Assembly (NCBI GenBank): GCA_034931985.1
Contig: JAYGHB010000016.1
Location: 11,839-75,838, forward strand
Source of the DNA: Halotia wernerae
GTDB taxonomy: Bacteria > Cyanobacteriota > Cyanobacteriia > Cyanobacteriales > Nostocaceae
Direction of reading: 5' to 3'
DNA: 64,000 bases
Shown here: in pieces, positions 1-7,865 of the stretch
How the letters are laid out: the number at the start of each line of letters is the position of its first letter
Position numbering within the stretch: the first letter of the stretch is position 1
Notes under the pieces: model-generated
Told to the model about the DNA's origin: nothing
The model's input: the letters and a program-made list of their open reading frames with translations, nothing else
Databases searched by the model: none
Position numbers and translations under genes: made by a program

Positions 1-1267
1 AATCATCAAATTCGTCAAAGTCGTCTAGAAAGTCTATATTACTTTTAGAATTTTCCCCGTTTAATATACTATTACTGTTTGGGTTGTCATCTGAGGTAAA
101 CTCCTCTGAGCCGAAAGCAGACTCAAATGCCTCAAAATCAAAACCTTCATCACTATCAAAGTTGTTTGGTTCTACTGTTACATCTTTTTGAAGTTGCTGC
201 TGATCTTGCAAAGCAAAACTTCCGTTCAAAGATGAAGGCGTTTCTGGAAGCTTTTCTTGTGCTTTCGGTTGCTGTAACCAATTACCTGATTCTGATTTTG
301 ATAAACTCTCTTGGCTACTGTCTTTTAATTTATCTGTTTGTGTGGAACCATCATGTAGTTCCGCTTTGCCCATCAGTAAGGTTTCACCCTCCAGGCTATC
401 CATTGGCAAATCCAAATCTGGAATCCTTGAATTTTGGTGATTTTCTGCTTCTACCAAGACTTCAAAAGTATTTTCCAAGCTATTGCTTGTGGGTAAATTA
501 AATTCTACAAAAGGTGAATCATTACTATCGTTATTTTTAGGGTAATTTTCACTAGCAGAACTGGCATCACTATCTAAGAAATTACTATTAATTTTTGGTT
601 CGTCAAGAATTTCTTCTGAACTATCTTCCTGCCAGAAAACTGGTAATTCCAAGTCTGATTGCTTTTCCCAGATGTTGGCGTTTGACTCTTGCTCATCTAG
701 ATTTTGATTTAAAGCAAAAGGATCATCGCTCAAAGGCACTGAGGAATCTGAGGTTGTATTAAATGAAATGCTGTCTGTAGGAATATCAAATGGACTACTT
801 GAAGATAGTTCTTCTAGATTTACAGTTTCTTGTTCTTGATCAAAGTAATTCAAATCAAAGCTACTATTGCTATCTAAGTTCGCAAACATCCCCAAGTCTT
901 GTAATTCTGGTTCGTCAGATTCCAGATTATTGGACATCCCTGGGGAATTTGTTGGCTTTTGCTCGCTATTATCCCCAGTAAGGGATTGTTCCTCGAATTG
1001 ACTGATATTTTCTAGACCATTATTGGCAAAACCAATAATTTCTTGATCATCAGTCAACTGCAACACTTTTTGATATTCTCCTTGTGCCACATCATATTGC
1101 TGCAAAACGTAGTAGATGTGACCCCGCAACAAATGACAGTTGGGGTCATCTGGGACATTTTGCACCACCTGATCAACTAAATCAGCTGCAACTTCATATT
1201 TCTGTTGCGCGTAGGCTGTACAAGCCTGTTTGTATGTTTCGAGGTAATCATCTATACTTGCTGCCAT
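1..1267 (-). CDS. hmpD: HmpD-like methyl-accepting chemotaxis protein, N-terminal part (cut by window edge)
   Basis: Reading leftwards from the ATG at 1267, the frame stays open to the window edge, so only the first ~420 residues are visible. Residues ~1-95 look like TPR helices (tyrosine/glutamine-rich helical repeats ending near VLQLTDDQE). A long acidic, Ser/Asn/Asp-rich low-complexity linker fills the rest. The methyl-accepting signalling domain expected of the family would lie beyond the window. A clear ribosome site (GGGAGAGAGG) precedes the ATG. The gene starts 16 bp after the cheW-like gene ends and is the fourth of a minus-strand series PATAN-REC, CheY, CheW, MCP. That is the order of the hmp hormogonium motility locus of Nostoc punctiforme. 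The assignment as hmpD rests on this order plus the TPR N-terminus, because the diagnostic domain is not in view. Confidence 0.75.
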   Translation of the reverse strand, partial: MAASIDDYLETYKQACTAYAQQKYEVAADLVDQVVQNVPDDPNCHLLRGHIYYVLQQYDVAQGEYQKVLQLTDDQEIIGFANNGLENISQFEEQSLTGDNSEQKPTNSPGMSNNLESDEPELQDLGMFANLDSNSSFDLNYFDQEQETVNLEELSSSSPFDIPTDSISFNTTSDSSVPLSDDPFALNQNLDEQESNANIWEKQSDLELPVFWQEDSSEEILDEPKINSNFLDSDASSASENYPKNNDSNDSPFVEFNLPTSNSLENTFEVLVEAENHQNSRIPDLDLPMDSLEGETLLMGKAELHDGSTQTDKLKDSSQESLSKSESGNWLQQPKAQEKLPETPSSLNGSFALQDQQQLQKDVTVEPNNFDSDEGFDFEAFESAFGSEEFTSDDNPNSNSILNGENSKSNIDFLDDFDEFDD

Positions 1268-1283
1268 TTCCTCTCTCCCAATT

Positions 1284-1814
1284 TCATCCTGCCCATCTTG
1301 CACTCCGTAAAATTGCCATTTGATCGAGCAGTCTTAGACACTGATTATTTTTAGCACCCAATAACCACTCTCCACGTAAAAAGGGAGCCATAGTATCTGG
1401 TAAATTAGTTGGTGGCATCAAATGTTGTACATCCAGCCAGTCCATACCACCGACTTCTTCCACTGCTAAACCCACTATTGTGTCTTGTTCTTCAATAGCA
1501 ATCACCGGAATTTCTGCTCTATCTGTGTTTAACGGAGTTGCTTCCCCAAGAAATTGACCCAAATCAGCCACCCAAATTACTCGACCTCGTAAATTTAGAG
1601 TACCCAAAAGTAAAGGAGAAGCATTAGGAATTGGGGTGATTCTATCAGGACTTAGTTCCATAACCTCTCGGATACCAGTTGCTGGTAGTGCAAACTCCTG
1701 ATGCGAGGGAATATAAAACCGCAAATGTAACTCACCCTCAGGACTTTCTACTTGTAATTCAGGGCGGAAGTGGTCTTGACCATTGCCACTTAAAAAGTCC
1801 GGTAACTTGCCCAT
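1284..1814 (-). CDS. hmpC: CheW-like adaptor protein HmpC
   Basis: A 176-residue CheW-fold protein. It carries the typical CheW pattern of 'FALPATGIREV', 'LLGTLNLRGRVIWVADLGQFLG' split over residues ~40-90, 'VIAIEEQD' and 'VGLAVEEVGGM'. CheW proteins are soluble adaptors that tie a receptor array to the histidine kinase CheA. Here the receptor would be the downstream MCP. The start at 1814 is 13 bp after the end of the CheY-like gene and the end is 16 bp before the MCP start, so the three are almost certainly cotranscribed. No CheA gene is in view; it would be expected beyond the left edge. Assignment to the hmp (motility) set is by gene order. Confidence 0.85.
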   Translation of the reverse strand: MGKLPDFLSGNGQDHFRPELQVESPEGELHLRFYIPSHQEFALPATGIREVMELSPDRITPIPNASPLLLGTLNLRGRVIWVADLGQFLGEATPLNTDRAEIPVIAIEEQDTIVGLAVEEVGGMDWLDVQHLMPPTNLPDTMAPFLRGEWLLGAKNNQCLRLLDQMAILRSARWAG

Positions 1815-1827
1815 ATTGTTTTCATCC

Positions 1828-2193
1828 TTATCCTCGCAGCAGTTGTTTGACTGTTCCTACCAACTCAGTTGGTTGAAACGGTTTGGCTATATAGGCATCC
1901 GCCCCTTGTTTCATACCCCAATAGCGATCAAATTCTTCACCTTTAGAAGAACACATCACCACAGGGACATTTTGGGTTTTGGGATCGGACTTTAATCGAC
2001 GGCAGACTTCATAACCGTTCATGCGGGGCATGACAATATCCAAGACCACTAAGTCAGGAGGTGTGGTTTGAATTGCCTCCAATGCCTCTACCCCGTCACT
2101 GGCATGGGTGACTGTTAAGCCAGTTGCTTTCAGGAGGTCTGTAATCATCTCCCTTTGGGCGATACTGTCTTCTACGATCAGAACTGTACTCAT
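1828..2193 (-). CDS. hmpB: CheY-type response regulator HmpB
   Basis: A 121-residue stand-alone receiver domain. The acidic pocket is visible in 'VLIVEDS', the phospho-acceptor Asp in 'VVLDIVMPRMNGYEV' (about residue 51), the conserved Ser/Thr position in 'VVMCSSKGEEFD', and Lys in 'YIAKPFQPTEL'. There is no output domain, so it should act by protein contact, as CheY/PilH proteins do at type IV pilus machinery. The spacing to hmpC is 13 bp. The 249-bp gap to the upstream PATAN-REC gene contains part of a dispersed repeat (about 2383-2485) and could hold an internal promoter. Confidence 0.9.
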   Translation of the reverse strand: MSTVLIVEDSIAQREMITDLLKATGLTVTHASDGVEALEAIQTTPPDLVVLDIVMPRMNGYEVCRRLKSDPKTQNVPVVMCSSKGEEFDRYWGMKQGADAYIAKPFQPTELVGTVKQLLRG

Positions 2194-2382
2194 AAATGGC
2201 TATCTACCTCCTGATGTAGACGTTCCTTTTTGGAACATTCCCTGCTCTCCTCCGTAAGTAGTTAGTGTATAAATTAAGTCTATTGATTCACTAATTTACT
2301 AGATATAAAAGTTGTCCTGGAGTTGGCTGACTCTGTGATAACATCTTTTACTCTATATTTTGTAGAATCAACAAGTCTTATG

Positions 2383-2487
2383 TAGCGATCGCAAAGTAGT
2401 TTAGAACATAAACTGATCATAAAACCTTTGACTACAAGACTTTCAAGCCTGTACCCCGCCCCCTATACCCTGTTCCCTGCTATATCT
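2383..2487. repeat. Dispersed repeat, copy A (overlaps 3' end of hmpA)
   Basis: The segment runs from a GCGATCGC site through 'ACATAAACTGATCA', 'AGACTTTCAA' and 'CCCTGTTCCCTGCTATAT'-like text. It matches copies at 39431-39506 and 46247-46337. The copies are 75-105 bp and diverged. This copy supplies the stop codon and last codons of hmpA. Confidence 0.7.
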
Positions 2488-3681
2488 TGTTTCGGTTCCT
2501 ACACAAGTTTGTAGATCTACATATTTCTCTACAAGCATGAGTAACTCAGTATCGCTAAACGGCTTAGTTAAATAATCTGTTGCCCCGACCATACTAGCTC
2601 TGACGCGATCAGTGAATCCATCTTTACCAGTCAGCATGATAATCGGTATGAGCCGAAATGCTGTTGATTGTCGCAGCATGACACAAATCTCGTAACCATC
2701 TAATTCCGGCATAGCAATGTCGCATAAAATTAGATCTGGTTGGAGTCGAAAAATCAGACTAAGTGCCTCCAAGGGATTACTGAGAGCGATCGCATCGTAC
2801 CCTTGTTGCCGCAAGATAGATTCTACAGTCTCACAGATAGTAGTTGTATCGTCAATACATACTATCCGCACCTTGTGATTTTTCTCTACAATTTGTGTTT
2901 TCGAGTTAGTTGTACCTGAATATACTAATTGCAGCCAACCCTGCTGTACGTATGGATATATCACCTTGGCGACTGTCAAAATGTCTCGGTTGAGATAACG
3001 AGCTAGTTGGCGTAGGGATGTTTTACCATCTGCCCATTGTTGTAACTTACTCACAGTTGCTGCTGGGAGTGAGGAACTAAGCTGAACTATGTCAGCTAAC
3101 ATTGGTAATTGTTCGGGAGACTGAATATGTGGATATAGTTGCTTCCATTCTTGGCGTTGTTGGGTAATTTTAGCTACTAAAGGAGCAATTTCTAAGCTGG
3201 TTAGTTGGGGGGCAAGTGCCGTACCCTGAAGGAAAATGAAATTACCCTGGTGTAAACTCAGTAGGTCAAAGAGAGTCTCATGCACTAATTGGTGGATGAT
3301 ATTATGAGCTACTTTCGGACTAATCATATTCCGTTCTAAAAGTGTCCAGAGATAGCCATATTCTGTAGCATGATCTAAACCTAAGGAAGCAAGTTGCTGT
3401 TCATCAAGTTGCATTTCAACTCGGTTATGTCGTAAGTAATCACTAATCCGCAACAAATTACTATCACCTTCTTGGCAATAAATAATTTGACCATTGAGAA
3501 AAAAGACAAACCAAGAACTTTGTTGACAGTTCCGGGAATGGCGATGTCTATTTGCCTTGTCTTTTATTGGTTGGTCGCTGTTGTGAAAGCAGGCTTCCAC
3601 CAAAAGTTGCCCAGTTCGCTGCCCTAATTCAATCAGTTGCAGGATACTGCGAATATCAATTTCACTTAAATTTCCCCGCAT
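2443..3681 (-). CDS. hmpA: PatA-family response regulator (PATAN/DUF4388 + receiver), HmpA
   Basis: A 412-residue protein. Residues 1-~250 form a PATAN (PatA N-terminal, DUF4388-like) region starting 'MRGNLSEIDIRSILQLIE'. Residues ~270-395 are a receiver domain with 'RIVCIDDTTTICETV', phospho-Asp in 'LILCDIAMPELDGYEI' and Lys in 'DYLTKPFSDTEL'. It is the first gene of the minus-strand hmp series and diverges from the coiled-coil gene at 4304. The last ~13 residues (REQGIGGGVQA tail) are encoded by a dispersed repeat that recurs at 39431 and 46247, so the C-terminus has probably been replaced or extended. From known relatives, the role is in polarity control of type IV pilus-driven gliding; PatA itself affects heterocyst pattern, so that alternative should be kept in mind. 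Confidence 0.85.
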   Translation of the reverse strand: MRGNLSEIDIRSILQLIELGQRTGQLLVEACFHNSDQPIKDKANRHRHSRNCQQSSWFVFFLNGQIIYCQEGDSNLLRISDYLRHNRVEMQLDEQQLASLGLDHATEYGYLWTLLERNMISPKVAHNIIHQLVHETLFDLLSLHQGNFIFLQGTALAPQLTSLEIAPLVAKITQQRQEWKQLYPHIQSPEQLPMLADIVQLSSSLPAATVSKLQQWADGKTSLRQLARYLNRDILTVAKVIYPYVQQGWLQLVYSGTTNSKTQIVEKNHKVRIVCIDDTTTICETVESILRQQGYDAIALSNPLEALSLIFRLQPDLILCDIAMPELDGYEICVMLRQSTAFRLIPIIMLTGKDGFTDRVRASMVGATDYLTKPFSDTELLMLVEKYVDLQTCVGTETRYSREQGIGGGVQA

Positions 3682-4025
3682 TTAGCTCGAAAGCACTCCT
3701 GGTAAGTTAATTTTGTCCGTCAATTTTTTTCATGGTTCTAGTAAGCGGATCAGATATGGGGTACTCAAAATCTTATTTCCTTTACAACTAATCCTCATCA
3801 GGGGATACATTCAGATACAATCTGTAAATTTTCGTAATAGCTTTTGACAAAGCTAGTAATACCACCGAAGTCATCATTACTGTCATCAGTAGAAAATATA
3901 AAGACGCGATTCAATCGCTTCTATAAATATCAGGGCGTGACAACTCGCGTCTATAAATAGTTTTGTCTGTCTTGTTTTCCTCGACTGGGGTGAAATTAAG
4001 ACAGGTTAGCAGAATTATCTAAGGT
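3682..4025. promoter_or_regulatory. Divergent intergenic region hmpA/hmpF with a degenerate palindromic repeat
   Basis: No gene is visible. It should hold the hmpA promoter and formerly the hmpF promoter. At 3902-3952 there is a degenerate copy of a Nostoc-type palindrome: AGACGCGA at 3902-3909 pairs with TCGCGTCT at 3945-3952, and the 'CTATAAATA' string occurs twice. A MITE begins at 4026, so any hmpF promoter located here is now separated from its gene by 229 bp. Confidence 0.5.
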
Positions 4026-4254
4026 AACGTGAGTTCGACGGATTTTATGGGCTATAAACCTTGTAAATCAAGGATTATTGAAACTAAGGCTGATAGCAAA
4101 TCTCAATGATTAGTTGAGAATAAGGTCAATAATTGACAGATTCAATAGTTACTGATTTTATTCTCAATAAGCCCAAGCCTTTTTAGGTACTGTTAGTTAC
4201 CAGACAATATACTGGTCAAGGGTTTCAGGCTTTAAAGTTCATCGAACTCACGTT
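4026..4254. mobile_element. 229-bp MITE, copy 1 (upstream of hmpF)
   Basis: The ends are a perfect 13-bp terminal inverted repeat: AACGTGAGTTCGA at 4026-4038 and its complement ending at 4254. The element is flanked by a 5-bp target duplication, AAGGT at 4021-4025 and 4255-4259. There is no transposase ORF inside, so it is non-autonomous. It is identical over its whole length, and in the same orientation, to the copy at 6151-6379. It ends 49 bp before the hmpF start codon and may therefore supply or disrupt the hmpF promoter. The IS family that moves it was not identified. Confidence 0.92.
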
Positions 4255-4303
4255 AAGGTATATCTCAAATCACAGACATTAAGTACACAAGAGGACGAAC
4301 GGT

Positions 4304-6064
4304 GTGCTGTATTTAGCAGAATTACAAAAGCAGAAAGGCGGCTTACTGGGTGGTAGTTCCAAAACCGAACTAAAACTGCTAGCTTGTCAGCGAACCGACC
4401 AAAATTGGAGTACTGTGTCGGAAGAAGTAGTTGCCGCTGAGGAAGCTAACAAATTAAATGATGGTGCGTTGGTATTGGTGGAACTCAATCCGAATCGCCA
4501 AGTACAGCGGATTCAAGAAGCGGGTCGCCCATTAGTTAATATTTTGCAAAATTTTTCTCGCCAATTAGAAAAATTTAAGCTGAAGGAAGACGAGATTGAC
4601 CAGTGGAAGGAGTCATTGACGTTCCAGGCGCAAGAAATGAATCGCCGTGAAATGGACATGGAAGCACGCTTAGAGCAGCTGCAACAAATGGAGTTAGATT
4701 TTCAACACCTGGAGTCCCAAAAACAGGAAGTTGATACATCTCGTGAACAAATTGAACAGTTGCAAGCAGAAATTGAGCGCAATCGTCAAGAACTAGAAGG
4801 AGCTTGGGAACATTTACGGGGAGAGCAGCGCCGTCTTGAGGAACATCAAGCGGATTGTCAGCAGGGAACAGTTTTGGATGAAGAGCAAAGTCAGGCGATG
4901 GGTGAGTTACTTGATCGCTTATCTAATCGTGTTGCTCCCACAGAAACAGTTAGAGAACATCTCCGTTTAGCATTTGAATTAGTCGAAACCCAGCAAGCTA
5001 CTCTCAATCCACATTGGCAACAACTAGAGCAACAAAGAACTCTAGCAAATCAACAACAAGAAGAAATTGACCGCCTTTTACAAACATTAAGCGATCGCCA
5101 AAACGCATGGCAACAGGCACATAATTTTTTAAAACAGCAAACAGTCCAAATAAAAGTGAATACGGCAACTCTTGCCAGTAAACAAGAATACGCTCAGATA
5201 GTTAAAGCAAACTGGCAATATCAAGAAGATTTATATCAACAAATTCGCTCTTTTGCTGCAAATTCTAGTGATGCAGATCTCAACCAGAAAGTAGATGTGG
5301 AAGCTTTGCAGAGAATGTCCATAGAAGAACTGCAAAAAACTATACAAGATTTAATTAATAAGTTGGAAATAGACTCTACTTTTGTCCACGATCAAGAACA
5401 AGAACTGAAATACAAGCAAGAAACTATAGAAGAATTGCAAAATAAAATCCGCCAAGCTCCTGACCAAGATCAGATTAATTTAGAGATGGAACTAACAGAT
5501 GAGAAAGATCTCTACCAAATGCTCAATGAAACTTTGGTAGGTCAGCGCCGTAATTTGCTACAGCGGCAGAAACTTGTCAAGCAACACCAAAATGTCTTAT
5601 TAAAACGTCAAGGACAGACTGTTACTGATACAGAAGAAGATAACAATATTGATTTTAGTCCGATTCTTCTGCAAGTTGACACACAGCGACAACAACAATC
5701 TCAAGAACTCCAAAAATTAGAACGTGAAATTGAGCAGATGCATTCTGCTATCGAGCTAGACCAAGGAATGATTGATAATCAAACCCATGAACAGGAGGAA
5801 AAGCAGCAAGAACTAAAAACTATAGAAGAAAACTTACTGTCTTTGCGGACTGCAACGGCCGAATGTTGGGGTCGGGTGAATCTTTATCAAGAAGCACTAC
5901 AACCTATTCAGGATTCCTTAGATGGGTTGCGGCAAAAGTTGCAAAATATTGGGGAATCTTTGGCTCAAGTTCAAGAAACTGGTGATTATCAACTCCAGAC
6001 TATTAGTGAGATGCGTCAGACTCTGCAAAATTTGATGTCTCAGCCAGAGTTGCTAGCGTCTTAA
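4304..6064 (+). CDS. hmpF: Coiled-coil hormogonium motility protein HmpF
   Basis: A 586-residue, Gln/Glu/Leu-rich protein. Residues 1-~75 form a small globular start ('LYLAELQKQKGGLLGG'). Residues ~85 to 575 are nearly continuous coiled coil with heptads such as 'QMELDFQHLESQKQEVD'. There is no signal peptide and no membrane segment, so it should be cytoplasmic. The start is the GTG at 4304, preceded by AGAGGACG. It lies divergent from the PATAN-REC gene, as hmpF does next to the hmp locus in Nostoc punctiforme. There it is needed for motility and hormogonium polysaccharide. The gene is bracketed by two identical MITEs (4026-4254 and 6151-6379), with only 49 bp left between the first one and the start codon. 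The body of the gene looks intact. Confidence 0.8.
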   Translation: MLYLAELQKQKGGLLGGSSKTELKLLACQRTDQNWSTVSEEVVAAEEANKLNDGALVLVELNPNRQVQRIQEAGRPLVNILQNFSRQLEKFKLKEDEIDQWKESLTFQAQEMNRREMDMEARLEQLQQMELDFQHLESQKQEVDTSREQIEQLQAEIERNRQELEGAWEHLRGEQRRLEEHQADCQQGTVLDEEQSQAMGELLDRLSNRVAPTETVREHLRLAFELVETQQATLNPHWQQLEQQRTLANQQQEEIDRLLQTLSDRQNAWQQAHNFLKQQTVQIKVNTATLASKQEYAQIVKANWQYQEDLYQQIRSFAANSSDADLNQKVDVEALQRMSIEELQKTIQDLINKLEIDSTFVHDQEQELKYKQETIEELQNKIRQAPDQDQINLEMELTDEKDLYQMLNETLVGQRRNLLQRQKLVKQHQNVLLKRQGQTVTDTEEDNNIDFSPILLQVDTQRQQQSQELQKLEREIEQMHSAIELDQGMIDNQTHEQEEKQQELKTIEENLLSLRTATAECWGRVNLYQEALQPIQDSLDGLRQKLQNIGESLAQVQETGDYQLQTISEMRQTLQNLMSQPELLAS

Positions 6065-6120
6065 CCAATGCTAAGGATATTACTTCAAACGTCTAGATCA
6101 GCTGTTAATAGTAAAATATT

Positions 6121-6146
6121 TAACGCCTTTATTGGATCAGGCGTTA
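6121..6146 (+). terminator. Hairpin after hmpF
   Basis: An 8-bp inverted repeat TAACGCCT / AGGCGTTA, 57 bp past the hmpF stop. There is no clear T-tract because the second MITE was inserted just behind it, with target duplication AATAG starting at 6146. Confidence 0.4.
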
Positions 6147-6150
6147 ATAG

Positions 6151-6379
6151 AACGTGAGTTCGACGGATTTTATGGGCTATAAACCTTGTAAATCAAGGAT
6201 TATTGAAACTAAGGCTGATAGCAAATCTCAATGATTAGTTGAGAATAAGGTCAATAATTGACAGATTCAATAGTTACTGATTTTATTCTCAATAAGCCCA
6301 AGCCTTTTTAGGTACTGTTAGTTACCAGACAATATACTGGTCAAGGGTTTCAGGCTTTAAAGTTCATCGAACTCACGTT
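6151..6379. mobile_element. 229-bp MITE, copy 2 (downstream of hmpF)
   Basis: The terminal inverted repeats are identical to copy 1 (AACGTGAGTTCGA ends), as are the orientation and internal sequence over all 229 positions that I compared by eye. It has its own 5-bp target duplication, AATAG, at 6146-6150 and 6380-6384. Different duplications show that the two copies are independent insertions and not a segmental duplication. Complete identity suggests recent activity. Confidence 0.92.
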
Positions 6380-6407
6380 AATAGAAAAAGTTAATAAAAT
6401 AGTAAAA

Positions 6408-6515
6408 TTAATTAATGGTTATAGCTTGTGCTTGACCAGACCAACTAATTCCTGTGACAGCAACTAAGGCAATAGCAGATATGACATTTTGAACAGATAA
6501 ACTTAATTTAAACAT
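6408..6515 (-). CDS. 35-residue peptide consisting almost only of a signal sequence
   Basis: ATG at 6515 is preceded by a Shine-Dalgarno-like GAGG eight bases upstream. The peptide has a short Lys-containing start, a hydrophobic core (VISAIALVAVTG) and an Ala-x-Ala export cleavage site (SGQAQA). It then stops four residues later, 23 bp before the target duplication of the second MITE. It may be a genuine short exported peptide. More likely it is the 5' stub of an exported-protein gene whose body was lost near the MITE insertion. I cannot name the parent family. Confidence 0.35.
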   Translation of the reverse strand: MFKLSLSVQNVISAIALVAVTGISWSGQAQAITIN

Positions 6516-6622
6516 CTGCTAACCTCAGTATTTTTTATAAAATTGATACCATGAGAAGAAACTATATAGTTGTTTAAACAATTTGTCTATACGTTAGATA
6601 TTTCCATAACTAGTAATATTTA

Positions 6623-7609
6623 CTACTCATTACAGTTTAAATAAATCCAGTCATTTTGTACTTGGGCGATCGCACCACCAGGAAATGGATCAGTTTGCGA
6701 ACGGTTAGGCGCGGTAATTAAAGCTGTTAATTTTTCAATATGTTCAAAATTAGGTGCATCGGGAAGTATTTGTTGTAATACCTGACGCATGACACGACGT
6801 TGCAATGCTAATGGTGCTGTTTGCAATATTCGACGATTTAATCTGATGGGATGATTATTTTCCCCCTGTTCCATCGCTGCTTGTTGCAACTGCTGCGCTG
6901 CTTGTTCTAAATATTCCACTTCCGCTTGCAGAAGTTCTGCTGTTTGGGCTAAGGCTGATTCGACATTGGGGTTAAAATTTGCTTGCAAATAAGGTATTAA
7001 CTCTTGGCGGATACGATTACGGGCGTATTTAACATCTTGATTGGTGGAATCTTCCCAAATTGGTAAATGAAACTCTTGGCAAAACTGTTCTGTTTGTTTG
7101 CGAGTGACTTCTAAAAGTGGACGCACTAGCATCATGCCTGTTTCTAATGGGCGTTGCCAAGTTAAAGCCTGTAAACCATCAGCACCAGTACCGCGCATTA
7201 AATTGTAAAGCAGAGTTTCGGCGCGATCGCTGGCTGTGTGTCCTGTAATAATATATTGGTAATTATTGGCTTGGGCGATCGCACTTAAAGTTTGATATCG
7301 CCAATTGCGTGCCTTCGCTTCACTATTTAAAGGTTCATTCGCCGTTTCTAAATAAAAAGATATACCCCAATTTTGAGCTAAATTTTTGACATGATTGGCA
7401 TTAGCTTGGGAGTCAGAACGCCAGCGATGATCGCAATGGGCAATACCTAAATACCATCCCCATTTCGGTTGTAAATCTAACAGTAATTTGATTAAGCACA
7501 GAGAATCTTGCCCACCAGAAACAGCTACTAATAGGCGCTGGTCACGCTCAAATAAGCGGCGCGATCGGATGGTGCGATGTATTTGTGCATGTAGGGGAGT
7601 CCATACCAT
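6623..7609 (-). CDS. tilS: tRNA(Ile)-lysidine synthase TilS
   Basis: A 328-residue PP-loop ATPase. The signature 'VAVSGGQDSLCLIKLL' lies at ~residues 29-44, followed by 'IAHCDHRWRSDS', 'TGHTASDRAETLLYNL' and 'RGTGADGLQAL', all typical of TilS. The enzyme attaches lysine to C34 of the CAU-anticodon tRNA-Ile so that it reads AUA. It is essential. The frame is open further upstream to a TTG at 7654, but the ATG at 7609 (MVWTPLHAQIHRTIRS) fits family N-termini better. A C-terminal all-helical region ('LAQTAELLQAEVEYLEQ') is present. The protein is short compared with E. coli TilS, as is usual in cyanobacteria. It stands alone on its strand. Confidence 0.92.
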   Translation of the reverse strand: MVWTPLHAQIHRTIRSRRLFERDQRLLVAVSGGQDSLCLIKLLLDLQPKWGWYLGIAHCDHRWRSDSQANANHVKNLAQNWGISFYLETANEPLNSEAKARNWRYQTLSAIAQANNYQYIITGHTASDRAETLLYNLMRGTGADGLQALTWQRPLETGMMLVRPLLEVTRKQTEQFCQEFHLPIWEDSTNQDVKYARNRIRQELIPYLQANFNPNVESALAQTAELLQAEVEYLEQAAQQLQQAAMEQGENNHPIRLNRRILQTAPLALQRRVMRQVLQQILPDAPNFEHIEKLTALITAPNRSQTDPFPGGAIAQVQNDWIYLNCNE

Positions 7610-7723
7610 TGTGGAGAATGGGAAGAAAGATTTTTTGTTACTTTTTGTACCCAATAATATCTAGGATTTTATTTAATTCTTTGTCATAGTGTTTTAACCC
7701 TTAAGAAGTGACTGTTCCCTACC

Positions 7724-7857
7724 AGGACTTACGCAAAAATGGACAAAAAGCTTAATTTATCGAACCGCCAAGATGCCAAGAACGCCTTCTCTACGAGAGG
7801 CTTCCGCCAACGCGCAGCGTCTCGTAGAGAAGAATTGGTAGAGCGTGCGTAAGTCCT
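7724..7857. mobile_element. Small palindromic element (AGGACTTACGCA ends) with a second repeat nested inside
   Basis: Perfect 12-bp terminal inverted repeats lie at 7724-7735 and 7846-7857. The interior matches the element at 18522-18607 until position 7786. There a 46-bp block at 7787-7832 is present that the other copy lacks. That block is itself a palindrome (TTCTCTACGAGA at 7787-7798 with its complement at 7820-7831) of the small-dispersed-repeat type seen in Nostoc. It lies between tilS and the LuxR-type gene, with no ORF of its own. Confidence 0.85.
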
Positions 7858-7865
7858 ACCTACAC

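Noticed and set aside
127..501. Plus-strand 124-codon frame at the left end
   Set aside because: It lies opposite the acidic linker of the MCP gene, has no ribosome site and no family resemblance.
4021..6384. hmpF plus two flanking identical repeats as a composite transposon
   Set aside because: The repeats have different target duplications and no transposase, and the gene is in its conserved place next to the hmp locus, so they are two separate insertions.
6623..7654. TTG 7654 as the tilS start
   Set aside because: The extra 15 residues are Lys/Ser/Phe-rich and non-conserved in character; the ATG at 7609 fits the family N-terminus.
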